Assembly: GCF_900105125.1 (NCBI RefSeq)
Contig: NZ_LT629750.1
Coordinates: 4,429,001-4,493,000 of the forward strand
Direction of reading: 5' to 3'
Origin: Bradyrhizobium canariense
GTDB lineage: Bacteria; Pseudomonadota; Alphaproteobacteria; Rhizobiales; Xanthobacteraceae
Length of the DNA: 64,000 nt
Notes under the pieces: model-generated
What the model was told of the DNA's origin: nothing
Database searches by the model: none
Seen by the model: the letters and a program-made list of their open reading frames with translations, nothing else
Program-made: the position numbers and the translations under genes
Part shown: piece after piece, positions 27,521 through 35,203 of the stretch
Position numbering within the stretch: position 1 is the first letter of the stretch
Layout: the number at the start of each line of letters is the position of its first letter

Positions 27521-27610
27521 GGCAGCGCGTCCTCTAGAACGTTGATCGTCGTCGATGGCGGGACAGCGTGGGGTCGTCCGAACTCACTCAAGTGACAACA
27601 ATCAATCCAT

Positions 27611-27784
27611 TTAGTCGCCGTGGATCGCCGTTGTTGCCGTTTCGATGGGTCGGATACTCGGCGCGTGATGCAGCATGTATCCTCCGACGACGTGCAAAAT
27701 GCCGAAGCCAGCCAGGACAGCGATTGCCCGCGCCTTGAGAGGTGGCGATGGTCGCCGGGCGTGGGAACTATCGGTAATTGCCAT
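27611..27784 (-). CDS. Small single-pass membrane protein (hypothetical)
   Basis: A 57-residue frame from the ATG at 27782-27784. It has a basic, proline-rich start (HARRPSPPLKARA), one hydrophobic helix (AIAVLAGFGILHVVGGYML) and a short tail. The frame stays open upstream to a TTG at 27889, giving up to 92 residues, and a GTG in between is also possible; no start has a strong ribosome site. Another frame overlaps it. I prefer this one because of its clean membrane helix and its place between operator-like site 2 and the TauE/SafE gene. Function unknown. Confidence 0.4.
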   Translation of the reverse strand: MAITDSSHARRPSPPLKARAIAVLAGFGILHVVGGYMLHHAPSIRPIETATTAIHGD

Positions 27785-27966
27785 ATCCAAATTGCTTTCT
27801 TGTACGCGTTCGGAAAATTCCACTGCCACTTTGAAAGCGCACTCCTTCGCAATCAAATAGCCCCGTTGATGGCGCACTGCTGCGACCAACTGCCGAACTC
27901 AGGATCGACTGCTGTTCAAGCGTGTCCAGTTGGGGTGAAAGATATCGCTGGGTTCATTCGCAAGCG

Positions 27967-27988
27967 ATACGGCAGATATCGTATTTCG
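27967..27988 (-). promoter_or_regulatory. Operator-like 22-bp motif, site 2
   Basis: On the minus strand the site is CGAAATACG-ATAT-CTGCCGTAT. It lies 77 bases upstream of the longest start of the small membrane protein and between it and the kinase gene's stop. It matches site 3 in 18 of 22 positions, with nearly all differences in the central four bases. Confidence 0.65.
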
Positions 27989-28007
27989 CCGTCAGTTAAG
28001 GAGGCTA

Positions 28008-28091
28008 ATGTCGAAAGGCCCCGCGCCGCCGCAGGTGGTGGAGCCGAGGGAGATCAGCGCCGAGACACAATCTCAACCGTGGCCGGGATGA
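28008..28091 (+). CDS. Possible 27-residue peptide with a strong ribosome site
   Basis: On the plus strand, AAGGAGG lies four bases before an ATG that opens a 27-codon frame (MSKGPAPPQVVEPREISAET and seven more residues). It runs antisense to the space after the kinase gene and starts 20 bases after operator-like site 2. The duplicated block at 26345-26728 holds a homologous but extended frame (43 codons). It may be chance; only the ribosome site argues for it. Confidence 0.25.
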   Translation: MSKGPAPPQVVEPREISAETQSQPWPG

Positions 28092-28121
28092 TCGCCGACC
28101 TGTGGGCAGCTACACATTCTT

Positions 28122-29891
28122 TTAGCAACCACCATTGATTGAATCCTTGCCGTCAACACAGGCTGCAACGATCGCTTCGTGTAATTCCTCGCCGGTGATC
28201 GGCTTGTGCAGAATACGATGGCCGCTGGCGGTGGCTTCCTTGATGCGCGACGGCGAGGTATCGCCCGTCACGATAACGGCAGGGACCGAGCGGCCGATAT
28301 GGGCGCAAAGAGCCTCGATTGCGTCCACGCCCGTAGCACCATCTCCGAGCCGGTAGTCGGCGATGATCAGATCGACCGGTGCATCGCCGGCCATTATCGC
28401 CTTTGCATGAACCTGTTGCACCTCGGCGGCAGATCGGCCGGCATAGACGCGATGCCCCTGCAGCGTGAGCAACTGCACCATGATATCGAGAACATCCCCC
28501 TCGTCTTCCACCACCATGATGCTAACGGCGATGCCTGCTGGTGATGCCCTGTTATCGGGCGAAAGAGTTTCCACCGCACTGGCTTTCGGAACCGTAACGG
28601 AAAACATCGAGCCGCGCCCGGTGACGGAGACCAGCTTCAGCGGATGCTGCAGCAGTACGGCGGTGCGGCGAACGATGGCGAGGCCGAGGCCAAGGCCTTG
28701 CGCGCGATCCCTCGCCGGGTTCTGCAATTGCACGAATTCCTCGAAGACTATTGTTTGCTGATCTGCGGGGATGCCCGGGCCGGTATCCCATATCTGGATT
28801 TCCACCGAAGCGCCGCGTCTGCGGCAGCCGAGCAGAACGCCGCCGGACCTCGTGTATCGAAAGGCGTTCGACAGCAGATTGCCCAAGATCCGTTTCAGCA
28901 TCATGGGATCGCTGTCCACCTGCAGACGGCATTCAACGACACGCCAATCAAGGCCGCGATCGTCCGCGGCTGCAGCGAATTCGTTGCTGAGATGGTAGAA
29001 AAGTTGGGACAGATTCACCGTCTCCCTCGCAACGGTAACGACGCCGGCATCAAGCCGGGAGATGTCGAGCAGTCCATTCAGAAGGGCGCTGAGGTTGCCG
29101 ACAATGGATTTTGCCTTGCCGGCCAGATCGCGTGCATCGCTGGATTGGACAGCGCCGCGCTGACCCAGCATCGCGAGCGTGGCGATCAGCAGACTCAAAG
29201 CATGGATCGGCTGGCGCAGGTCATGACTGGCGGCCGCAAGGAAGCGCGTTTTCGCACGATCGGCGGCTTGCGCGCGGTCGCGTTCTTCCTGCAGGTGACT
29301 GACCAACTCGACATTTTCCAAGCGCAACCTGATGGTCTCTCGCAGCATGTGGTACGTCGTGCGGCAGTAATAGAGATTGATGGCCACAAGCCCCGCGAGC
29401 AGGGAGAGATATGCGCCGGAGATATCACCCCCATTGGTAATGGAGCGTACCGTGATCGGCAGCACCGTTGCGACGATCGAGCCGACCAGAGCAGGCGGAA
29501 AGGCCGAGAGCGACGGAACCGTGCCGCAGATCAGACCGGTCAAGACGATGACGGTGAATGAGAAAAGAATGGGCTCCTGAGGAAGGAACCCAACCCAGCC
29601 GAGCATTCCCCACAGCAGGCCCGACACGCAAGAAAACGCAGCCGCAAGCCAGCCCCATCGCAACGCGGACGCAGGCTCTCTATCCCGGCTGAAGAACCGG
29701 CGAGCCGCCAAGACGCGTAGGGCGGTGAGCAGATACAACGCACCGAGCCATCCGATCAACCAGTTCGTCGATACGGTGCTCCTTAGTACGTACGCTGCCG
29801 CGAGGGAGATTAGGATGTTGGCGACCACCACCCCATAGGAATTGCGATACAAGAGCTCGACGAGCGCCTCGCGTATCCTGTCTTCTTGCAT
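28122..29891 (-). CDS. Membrane-bound hybrid histidine kinase
   Basis: A 589-residue sensor kinase. About six or seven membrane helices fill residues 20-180. A short coiled coil (ENVELVSHLQEERDRAQAAD) leads to the dimerisation domain with the phospho-acceptor His223 in ASHDLRQPIHALSLL. The ATPase domain has the N-box NLLSNAFRYT (near 342), the G1 box DTGPGIP (369) and the G2 box GLGLGLAIV. A receiver domain with Asp512 (LIIADYRLGDG) and Lys563 closes the protein. The HDLRQP-type H-box is typical of hybrid kinases paired with LuxR-type response regulators. It lies 56 bases after such a gene. The signal is unknown; the membrane domain lacks a periplasmic sensor. Confidence 0.95.
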   Translation of the reverse strand: MQEDRIREALVELLYRNSYGVVVANILISLAAAYVLRSTVSTNWLIGWLGALYLLTALRVLAARRFFSRDREPASALRWGWLAAAFSCVSGLLWGMLGWVGFLPQEPILFSFTVIVLTGLICGTVPSLSAFPPALVGSIVATVLPITVRSITNGGDISGAYLSLLAGLVAINLYYCRTTYHMLRETIRLRLENVELVSHLQEERDRAQAADRAKTRFLAAASHDLRQPIHALSLLIATLAMLGQRGAVQSSDARDLAGKAKSIVGNLSALLNGLLDISRLDAGVVTVARETVNLSQLFYHLSNEFAAAADDRGLDWRVVECRLQVDSDPMMLKRILGNLLSNAFRYTRSGGVLLGCRRRGASVEIQIWDTGPGIPADQQTIVFEEFVQLQNPARDRAQGLGLGLAIVRRTAVLLQHPLKLVSVTGRGSMFSVTVPKASAVETLSPDNRASPAGIAVSIMVVEDEGDVLDIMVQLLTLQGHRVYAGRSAAEVQQVHAKAIMAGDAPVDLIIADYRLGDGATGVDAIEALCAHIGRSVPAVIVTGDTSPSRIKEATASGHRILHKPITGEELHEAIVAACVDGKDSINGGC

Positions 29892-29947
29892 CGAAACCTC
29901 TCCGCGCGCCGGTCGGTGCGGCGGCTTCGTTCGCGAGTTGCGCTGCG

Positions 29948-30610
29948 CTAGCCCGCTGGAAGGCCAAGACGAATTGCGTAGGCTGTCAATTCTGCACCAC
30001 TGTGCAGATCAAGCTTCCGCATAAGATTCTCGCGATGCTTCCTGGCGGTAAGCGGGCTAATGCCGAGGCGGATGGCGATGTCGCGGCTGCTGGCACCGTG
30101 AGGGATCATCCCCAGGATTTGCCGCTCACGCCTCGTAAGCGTGACCGGAGACATTATCGCAGCCGTGGGCTCCGGGGTCCCGTTCGGGCCGTCATGCCGG
30201 TCCACCGCAAAGCGAACCTCCTCCGCGACATAGGCGTTGCCTTTTCTGATGGCATCGATTGCAGCGATGAGTTCGGATGGATCGCCGCCCTTGGTCAAAT
30301 AGCCATTTGCGCCCGCGGAAAAAGCTGCCCGGACGGAACGTGGGTCAACATTGGCGGTGAGGACAAGAACTCGTAGCTCCGGCCATTCGGTTCTCAGGTT
30401 CGCTATGAACTGAAACCCGCTCACACCCGGCATGCCGAGATCGAGTATGAGAAGATCGGCGGAACTTTCGTTCAGCAGCCGGTGAACGGCTTCACCGTCC
30501 GCCGCTTCTCCACTGACCGTAAGCTCGTCCACGGTCGACAGAAGCTGTTTGAGACCTTCCCGAATGATGGCGTGATCGTCAGCAATGATCGTTCGCACGA
30601 GTCCACACAT
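29948..30610 (-). CDS. LuxR/NarL family response regulator
   Basis: A 220-residue response regulator. The receiver domain has the acidic pair at residues 10-11 (IIADDHA), the phospho-acceptor Asp57 in LLILDLGMPG and the lysine in GYLTKGGDP. The C-terminal GerE helix-turn-helix reads LTRRERQILGMIPHGASSRD, followed by a second helix in LGISPLTARKHRENLMRKL. It is the first gene of the operon with the hybrid kinase. Operator-like site 3 lies 91 bases upstream, so the regulator may control its own operon as well as the transporter and leader-peptide units. Confidence 0.95.
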   Translation of the reverse strand: MCGLVRTIIADDHAIIREGLKQLLSTVDELTVSGEAADGEAVHRLLNESSADLLILDLGMPGVSGFQFIANLRTEWPELRVLVLTANVDPRSVRAAFSAGANGYLTKGGDPSELIAAIDAIRKGNAYVAEEVRFAVDRHDGPNGTPEPTAAIMSPVTLTRRERQILGMIPHGASSRDIAIRLGISPLTARKHRENLMRKLDLHSGAELTAYAIRLGLPAG

Positions 30611-30701
30611 GTATCGCCCCGGCCTATAACGTTGTTAGGATATCAATCAACTCCAATCAAGGATTTGGATCCACTAAACCATCAGCCAGATGATCTTGAT
30701 A

Positions 30702-30723
30702 CGAAATACGCCAACTGCCGTAT
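30702..30723 (+). promoter_or_regulatory. Operator-like 22-bp motif, site 3 (response-regulator promoter)
   Basis: The plus strand reads CGAAATACG-CCAA-CTGCCGTAT. Relative to its gene it has the opposite orientation to sites 1 and 2, as would suit a near-symmetric site. ATACG-N8-CGTAT is the inverted-repeat core. The 91-base distance to the response-regulator start is compatible with an activator or autoregulatory site. Confidence 0.65.
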
Positions 30724-31107
30724 TTTTACATGTGGTCGCCTAAGGTAAAATTTTGTGCTGGATGTCTGAATGCTCCGCTGCCGTGTTGCGCGGCTGGCGC
30801 CGAGTGAACGCTGACCCTGGTGGTCCACCGGCGGATTTGAATCTCTATGTGGCGGCTGACGCCCGCGTTCTGATTTTCCGTGAGCGGGCCCGTGACCACC
30901 TCGACACGGGTTATCTGTGCCAGCGAACGGTGACGACGACCGGCCCGATATTCGCAGCCTCTCCCACCTTGATAAACGAGACACAGCGCCGCCTTCGTTC
31001 GAAGGAGCACAATCGCGCAGATTGGTGTAGTACGCTGCGCGACGCGCGAGTGACCCAATGCACACCAAATTGCGACATCAATCGCCTGCGTACGCCTCAA
31101 ACGAGAT

Positions 31108-31202
31108 CGGTACTGCATTTGGTACTGCACGCTTCATTTGGCCGTCGCTAAGTGCTGATGATCCTTCACTTTTCCGGAGAGTCCGTCCAATCCATCATGG
31201 GT
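31108..31202 (+). repeat. Element-end repeat R1
   Basis: It starts with the short tandem CGGTACTGCATTTGGTACTGC and ends with TCCAATCCATCATGGG. The same start and end, with a diverged middle of the same length, occur at 40944-41040. Both copies lie a few hundred bases before a tRNA 3' fragment in the same orientation, which suggests they are the ends of related integrative elements. Confidence 0.65.
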
Positions 31203-31621
31203 GCAATGCAAAATCGATGCGCTAACATGTTGATGTTATTTCGCTTTATCGTCTCGTTTGGCGCAGTTGATTTTTGGGTCGACAGAAATCGCAGGCTGAC
31301 AGTTGAGGCATTTTCCTTTCAGTTCAAGTGCCTATCAGGAAGGCTTCTCACCCCTAGAACACGGCTCCCCTTCTCGGTACGGCGCCCAGTACCGGATGAG
31401 CTCCCGCAGTACCGTCTGGTTTGGACCCTCCTTACAGATCCGGTTCGCTTCGGCCGCAAAGTAACGCGCCGCTCTGGCCACGCCTAGCGTAGAACAAGTG
31501 CAGTCGTAGTTTTGGCGGCGATAGAGCAAGAAAACTTGGGGGCTGCGGTCCGCAAGTGGGCGCTTTCGTTACGAGAACCGCGGGCTGGCGAAAGCTTCGG
31601 CCAATATTGGGCCCGAAGAAT

Positions 31622-31665
31622 GAGCGTTGCCCGAAGGTCACACGTCGAATCGTGTCGGGCGCGCC
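31622..31665 (+). repeat. Degenerate tRNA-Arg 3' remnant
   Basis: The sequence GAGCGTTGCCCGAAGGTCAC followed by ACGTCGAATCGTGTCGGGCG reads as a tRNA-Arg 3' half from which about ten bases of the anticodon arm and one T-loop base are lost. It keeps the arm sequence AGGTCACACG that the other two copies have changed. It is the third tRNA-Arg fragment in the window in the same orientation. Confidence 0.65.
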
Positions 31666-31881
31666 CGTGCGCAGATAGAGTAATTCCTTTCTATCGAACT
31701 CTCTGGTCGGGGGTTCGAGTCACTGGAGCGCCGCCGCCTTTCACCAACCAAACCTACGACATCTCATCCAATCCCTCGCATGAGGCAGTTCGTGAGGGCC
31801 GCAGCGAGCTCGGCTCTTACGCTCTAAAAGACATACGTCGAAGGGCTACGAACCTTAGTATCGGGCGAAAGCCGCCGAGTT

Positions 31882-32133
31882 CTAAGCGCGCTCTGACGCC
31901 TTTCCCATTTGGGATACGCGAGCCTCGTAGATCAGTCGCGGCTCGGTTTGACTGGAGGAGACCCTACCCTTCTCAGACTGCGGGCTCGGTCCGGCCTGGA
32001 GCATTCCATCGTAGCGCACGGCTACTTCGGAATATGGAGAGGCGGCTGAGCGATCGAGCAATTCGCGGAGCTTCGGATGGAGACCCTCACCACGCGAGGC
32101 CGCAATCGCATTGAAATTGCCTAGAGACATCAT
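31882..32133 (-). CDS. Small orphan protein under an Ada-box promoter
   Basis: An 83-residue protein starting at one of two adjacent ATGs (32128-32133), preceded by GGGAG. I do not recognise a domain. Its first half (FNAIAASRGEGLHPKLRELL) resembles that of the 86-residue protein at 32812 (LYTFAAARGQFLRPGVQALL), so the two appear to be distant paralogs. The spacing from the Ada-like box (32193-32216) to the start is 59 bases, the same as for the DNA-repair genes of the island. The polar second half looks disordered. Function unknown. Confidence 0.55.
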   Translation of the reverse strand: MMSLGNFNAIAASRGEGLHPKLRELLDRSAASPYSEVAVRYDGMLQAGPSPQSEKGRVSSSQTEPRLIYEARVSQMGKASERA

Positions 32134-32192
32134 TCCTGCACTCCCGAGTCCTCTTACATGTCGGGTAGCTTGCATCGGCGGAGGTCGGTCGC

Positions 32193-32216
32193 CACTCCGG
32201 ATCTTGCTTTCAAATC
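32193..32216 (-). promoter_or_regulatory. Ada-box-like promoter element 1
   Basis: Minus strand: GAT-TTGAAA-GCAA, four bases, then CGGAGTG (last base of the element at 32193). The A-box/B-box arrangement AAT-N6-GCAA is the known binding site of methylated Ada in E. coli. It points at the gene at 31882-32133 from 59 bases. Confidence 0.7.
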
Positions 32217-32240
32217 TAAGTCGTCATTCGGAGCGGCTGG

Positions 32241-32264
32241 AGTTTGGAGCGAAGAAGCGGAGTG
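32241..32264 (+). promoter_or_regulatory. Ada-box-like promoter element 2 (weak)
   Basis: Plus strand: AGT-TTGGAG-CGAA, four bases, CGGAGTG. The B-box is imperfect, but the CGGAGTG part is complete and the distance to the ATG at 32312 is 47 bases. With element 1 it forms a divergent pair in a 178-base gap. Confidence 0.45.
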
Positions 32265-32311
32265 TCGGTACCACGCCGATGCGCTAGGTGCCCGAAAGGA
32301 AAGGGCGCACG

Positions 32312-32689
32312 ATGACAAACGAAATCGAGGTTGAGAGATTGATCAACTTCGAGACTGCGACCGATGGCACCGCGGTCAAGCTTGTCGTCTGCGACGTCGC
32401 GAACCGCAAGATCGGCATCATCCTGACGATCGAGACGCTGTCGGCGCTGCTGATGACACTGCCGGCGATCGCATCGAGCGCCGTCAAGCGTGCGCACAAC
32501 GATCCCAGCATGAGGATCACATATCCTCTCCGGGAATTTGAGATCGAGCTTGGTCCCGACAATCTTCGTATTCCGACGATCGGGACACCGGACGGATTCA
32601 CGGTCTCCTTCAGCCTCACCGAGGAACTCTCGCAAGAACTGGGCGAGGCACATCTCGAAGGCGGTGGACATCGCGCCAAAACGCACTAG
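32312..32689 (+). CDS. Hypothetical protein (125 residues)
   Basis: A 125-residue protein without a signal peptide or membrane segment. The sequence alternates beta-like and helical stretches (VKLVVCDVANRKIGIILTIE; FEIELGPDNLRIPTI; FTVSFSLTEELSQELG) and looks like a folded single domain. I do not recognise the family. The ATG at 32312 is preceded by AGGAAAGGG at slightly long spacing; an ATG 24 bases earlier is possible. A weak Ada-like box lies upstream, so it may belong to the alkylation regulon. Confidence 0.65.
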   Translation: MTNEIEVERLINFETATDGTAVKLVVCDVANRKIGIILTIETLSALLMTLPAIASSAVKRAHNDPSMRITYPLREFEIELGPDNLRIPTIGTPDGFTVSFSLTEELSQELGEAHLEGGGHRAKTH

Positions 32690-32732
32690 CCGTGAGGCTC
32701 CGCCCCCGCGAGTACGCCCTCAGCAAAACGCG

Positions 32733-32756
32733 AATATCAGAGCAAGGATCGGAGTG
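32733..32756 (+). promoter_or_regulatory. Ada-box-like promoter element 3
   Basis: Plus strand: AAT-ATCAGA-GCAA-GGAT-CGGAGTG, a perfect A-box and B-box. The gap to the ATG at 32812 is 55 bases. Confidence 0.75.
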
Positions 32757-32811
32757 CCGCGACCCTGACGCCATGCAAACTGGAAGCTCCTTGGCGGTAG
32801 GAGACCGCGAA

Positions 32812-33072
32812 ATGAGCTTTCCTCCCCTCAATCTCTACACGTTTGCGGCCGCGCGCGGGCAATTCTTGCGGCCGGGTGTCCAGGCCCTTCTCAAGAGCGC
32901 GTCGGTCGGCCTTTATTTCGATTTCGCCAATCCACATGCCCCCGTTTTGCGCCGAGAGGCCGCAGCTCTCCGGAAGCAACTGGATGCCCTGCTCTTTGGC
33001 GAGCCATCGCGCCCGGCCCAGACCGAACGCCCCGCCCTGACGATCGTTCGCCGGCGTCGTAGCATCGCTTGA
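32812..33072 (+). CDS. Small orphan protein under an Ada-box promoter
   Basis: An 86-residue protein whose ATG follows TAGGAGA. The N-terminal part (NLYTFAAARGQFLRPGVQAL) resembles the 83-residue protein at 31882; the rest has a helical, arginine-rich end. No known domain. A minus-strand frame overlaps it completely, but the ribosome site, the paralogy and the Ada-like box 55 bases upstream all favour this strand. Function unknown. Confidence 0.55.
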   Translation: MSFPPLNLYTFAAARGQFLRPGVQALLKSASVGLYFDFANPHAPVLRREAAALRKQLDALLFGEPSRPAQTERPALTIVRRRRSIA

Positions 33073-33328
33073 CGTTCGCTTACCCGCCAAGAGGGATGCA
33101 ATCGCGAGTGTCGCCAGAAGTCGCCAAGCCGGCGCGACATTACGCGGTAAAGCGCTTGCAGTGCGGCGATCGCTTATAGCTCGCTTGTGCATCAAACTGA
33201 ACGAGATCAAGGAGTCCCGGATCTGGCCGGTGATGCGCGCTGTACTCGATTTCCGCTACCGCGAGCCGCGGTCGTGAACCACTTCGTCAGCAACCCTGGC
33301 AGCCGGGGCAGACCTCGAGATCGATTAG
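33073..33328. other. Intergenic stretch
   Basis: Between two small plus-strand genes. A minus-strand frame enters from the right with a signal-peptide-like start but overlaps the better supported gene at 32812. I see no other structure. Confidence 0.35.
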
Positions 33329-33352
33329 AATTCGAAAGCAAGAAACGGAGTG
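33329..33352 (+). promoter_or_regulatory. Ada-box-like promoter element 4
   Basis: Plus strand: AAT-TCGAAA-GCAA-GAAA-CGGAGTG, an exact match to AAT-N6-GCAA. The gap to the ATG at 33411 is 58 bases. Confidence 0.75.
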
Positions 33353-33410
33353 TCGAAACCTTGGCCCACGCCCAGTCTTCGCCTGATCACCTAACGATCA
33401 GGAAGCTCAC

Positions 33411-33773
33411 ATGAGCGACATTCGTGCTGCCAGAAGTGATGTCGAGGAACTCGCTCACCGGCGCGGGCTCGCGGCTGCCCGTCGATCGAGGAATACCGAG
33501 CGGGAAGCTCTGCTGCAAAAGCTCATCGAAACCGAGCGGAAAGCGCTTGAGTTGCGCGGGTGGGTTGCGCAATGGGAGATGAACGGAGAGGCAGCCTCAC
33601 CGGAAATTCGACGCCTGATAAAGTGGGCGAGAGAAACCCTGTTGGACATGGAACGCTTCCTCCTGCCCACGGAACTTACAAAGCTATTGGAGACACGCGA
33701 TCTGTTTCCCGACGTCGATGATCTTGCGGATCCGCTGGGCGATCCGCCACCGCTTCGTCCGTGGGGTCGCTGA
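33411..33773 (+). CDS. Hypothetical helical protein under an Ada-box promoter
   Basis: A 120-residue, highly charged protein that should be mostly alpha-helical (SRNTEREALLQKLIETERKA; IRRLIKWARETLLDMERFLL). There is no signal peptide, membrane segment or known domain. The ATG follows CAGGAAG. It is transcribed toward the methyltransferase gene at 33867. The exact Ada-box upstream makes it a likely regulon member of unknown role. Confidence 0.65.
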   Translation: MSDIRAARSDVEELAHRRGLAAARRSRNTEREALLQKLIETERKALELRGWVAQWEMNGEAASPEIRRLIKWARETLLDMERFLLPTELTKLLETRDLFPDVDDLADPLGDPPPLRPWGR

Positions 33774-33866
33774 CGGGAAATAACGGCAATGGAAGACCGG
33801 CTATGCCGGTGGCAGGGTCGGATCACTGCCGGTTGCCGGCCTGCAAAGATAGACTCGAATGACTTT

Positions 33867-34394
33867 TCATCCATCTCCCTCCGAAGTCGGGAGAGGTTTG
33901 GCCCGTTGCTCGCGCGCCAGCAGTTCGCGCTTGCGCTTGACGCCCCAGCGATAGCCCGAGATCGATCCGTCCTTCTTGATGACACGATGGCATGGCACAA
34001 GCACGGCGATCGGGTTGGAAGCGATTGCCTTGGTCACGTCTCGGGCGTCGCGCGTACCGAGTTTGGCCGCGAACGCGCCGTAGCTGATCGTCTCGCCGAC
34101 GGGTAGCACGCGCAGCATCGACCAGACCTCGATCTCGTAAGCCGTTCCACGCATATCGAGCGGGAGTTCCGGATTGAACCTCGGCTCTTCGATGACGCGC
34201 GTGATCTTGTCGAGAATATCGATCAGTTCAAGCTGTCTGCTGACGACTTCAGCGCCCGGGAAACGGATTCGCAGCGCCTCTTCCACCAAGTCACGACCCG
34301 AGCCGAGCTCTAAGGCCACGAGGCCCTTATCCGACATCGCCACCATGAACTCGCCGAGAGAACTATTCCCCCAGGCGAAACGGATTACCTCGCG
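33867..34394 (-). CDS. ogt: Methylated-DNA--protein-cysteine methyltransferase (Ogt paralog 1)
   Basis: A 175-residue suicide enzyme that removes alkyl groups from O6-alkylguanine in DNA. The acceptor is Cys136 in the signature VPCHRVI. The N-terminal ribonuclease-like domain (RFAWGNSSLGEFMVAMSDKG) and the DNA-binding helix region (LPVGETISYGAFAAKLG) are present. The open frame extends upstream to 34586, but I chose the ATG at 34392-34394 because it follows AAGGAG and because this start puts the Ada-like box (34452-34475) at 57 bases, the spacing seen for other genes. It is the first of three methyltransferases within 5 kb. Its surface closely resembles the C-terminal part of Ada. Confidence 0.9.
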   Translation of the reverse strand, partial: REVIRFAWGNSSLGEFMVAMSDKGLVALELGSGRDLVEEALRIRFPGAEVVSRQLELIDILDKITRVIEEPRFNPELPLDMRGTAYEIEVWSMLRVLPVGETISYGAFAAKLGTRDARDVTKAIASNPIAVLVPCHRVIKKDGSISGYRWGVKRKRELLAREQRAKPLPTSEGDG

Positions 34395-34451
34395 CATCTT
34401 TCGCTCCTTCGCATCGTCTGTACCGAAGATACGAAGTGACATCGGCGGAGC

Positions 34452-34475
34452 CGATCCGATCCTTGCTTTCAAATC
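34452..34475 (-). promoter_or_regulatory. Ada-box-like promoter element 5
   Basis: Minus strand: GAT-TTGAAA-GCAA-GGAT-CGGATCG. It differs from the consensus only in the last bases. It lies 57 bases before the chosen start of Ogt paralog 1. Confidence 0.75.
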
Positions 34476-34603
34476 GGAAAGAAGCGAAGCCGACCGACAG
34501 TAAACTTCGAAGCGAACGCAAATGGCGGCGCCGCTCGAGCCGAGCGTCGTCGCCAACGCGTCTTTGTATCGATCCAGCGAGACCACTGCCGATGCGGGCT
34601 TCG

Positions 34604-35086
34604 CTACCTCCGAGAGGAATCGCCTCTAATAGAAGAGAAGTCGATCACCTGCGCAGTTTCTGTCGCCGTCGAGCCGCGTGGCGAATTGCTCTCCGGAGGC
34701 GGCATGAACTGCCGCTCCATTGCGCGCCGACCCGTCGGATCTTGCTCCTCGAAGGTCTCGATGTCCGTAATTTCGATGGCGATGATCGGATCGCCGACAC
34801 TGGCGGCGGGCGGGCCGCTCGTGAGGGGCTGCAAGACCAGGCTCGGATGATCCGGACTTCGCAGCGCGATATTTTGCAGCCTCTTGAGGGGCGAGCGCAA
34901 GTGGGCCCAGTGGTTTACCAGGAGCGACCAGTGATGGCCGTCCTTCAGTACGCCGTTGAGGAGACCGTTTGACAGCGGGTCGTGGGAGAAGACGCCCAAG
35001 CTGCTCGCGATATCGATCGCGTAGGCTCCCTTGGGCAACAGCACTAAGAGCCCAATCTTTCCATCGGCCATTCTGACGAGTTTCAT
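34604..35086 (-). CDS. Hypothetical protein (160 residues)
   Basis: The frame opens at 35197, but the protein-like part starts at the ATG 35084-35086 (MKLVRMADGKIGLLVLLPKG). The first 40 residues vaguely recall the N-terminal domain of fumarylacetoacetate-hydrolase-type proteins; the rest does not, and the C-terminal 60 residues look disordered. No catalytic motif is visible. It lies 117 bases after the oxygenase gene on the same strand and has no clear Ada-like box of its own, so it may be read from the ogt/oxygenase promoter. Confidence 0.5.
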   Translation of the reverse strand: MKLVRMADGKIGLLVLLPKGAYAIDIASSLGVFSHDPLSNGLLNGVLKDGHHWSLLVNHWAHLRSPLKRLQNIALRSPDHPSLVLQPLTSGPPAASVGDPIIAIEITDIETFEEQDPTGRRAMERQFMPPPESNSPRGSTATETAQVIDFSSIRGDSSRR

Positions 35087-35203
35087 GACGTTCACCGTTC
35101 GAAAAGAGAATTGCCTCTCCGCGCATGAGTCATGAGGAGCCTGCGGTCGGGTTGACAGGTCGTTGAATCTGGAGCGGGGCGACGGCGCGCCGCCCAAGCT
35201 TTG

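Larger units (their letters stand above)
30724..31881. other. Long non-coding junction region
   Basis: Open frames run through on both strands but have no domains, no good ribosome sites and conflict with each other. The region contains repeat R1 (31108-31202) and a degraded tRNA-Arg fragment (31622-31665), so I read it as the right end of one integrated element and the left end of the next. Confidence 0.5.

Noticed and set aside
30726..31151. Frames of 130-134 codons on both strands
   Set aside because: They oppose each other, have no domain, and the minus one starts inside repeat R1. Its beginning resembles that of the frame at 40715-40966 only because both start within the R1/R2 repeats.
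31705..31735. Another T-arm-like sequence (GGGGGTTCGAGTCACTGG)
   Set aside because: The stem does not pair well and no anticodon arm lies upstream, so I do not count it as a further tRNA fragment.
31512..32114. A 200-codon plus-strand frame
   Set aside because: It runs through the degraded tRNA-Arg fragment, overlaps the better supported minus-strand gene at 31882 and has no domain-like sequence.
32737..33210. A 157-codon minus-strand frame with a signal-peptide-like start
   Set aside because: It lies opposite the gene at 32812, which has a ribosome site, a paralog and an Ada-like box at the expected distance. I cannot fully exclude it.
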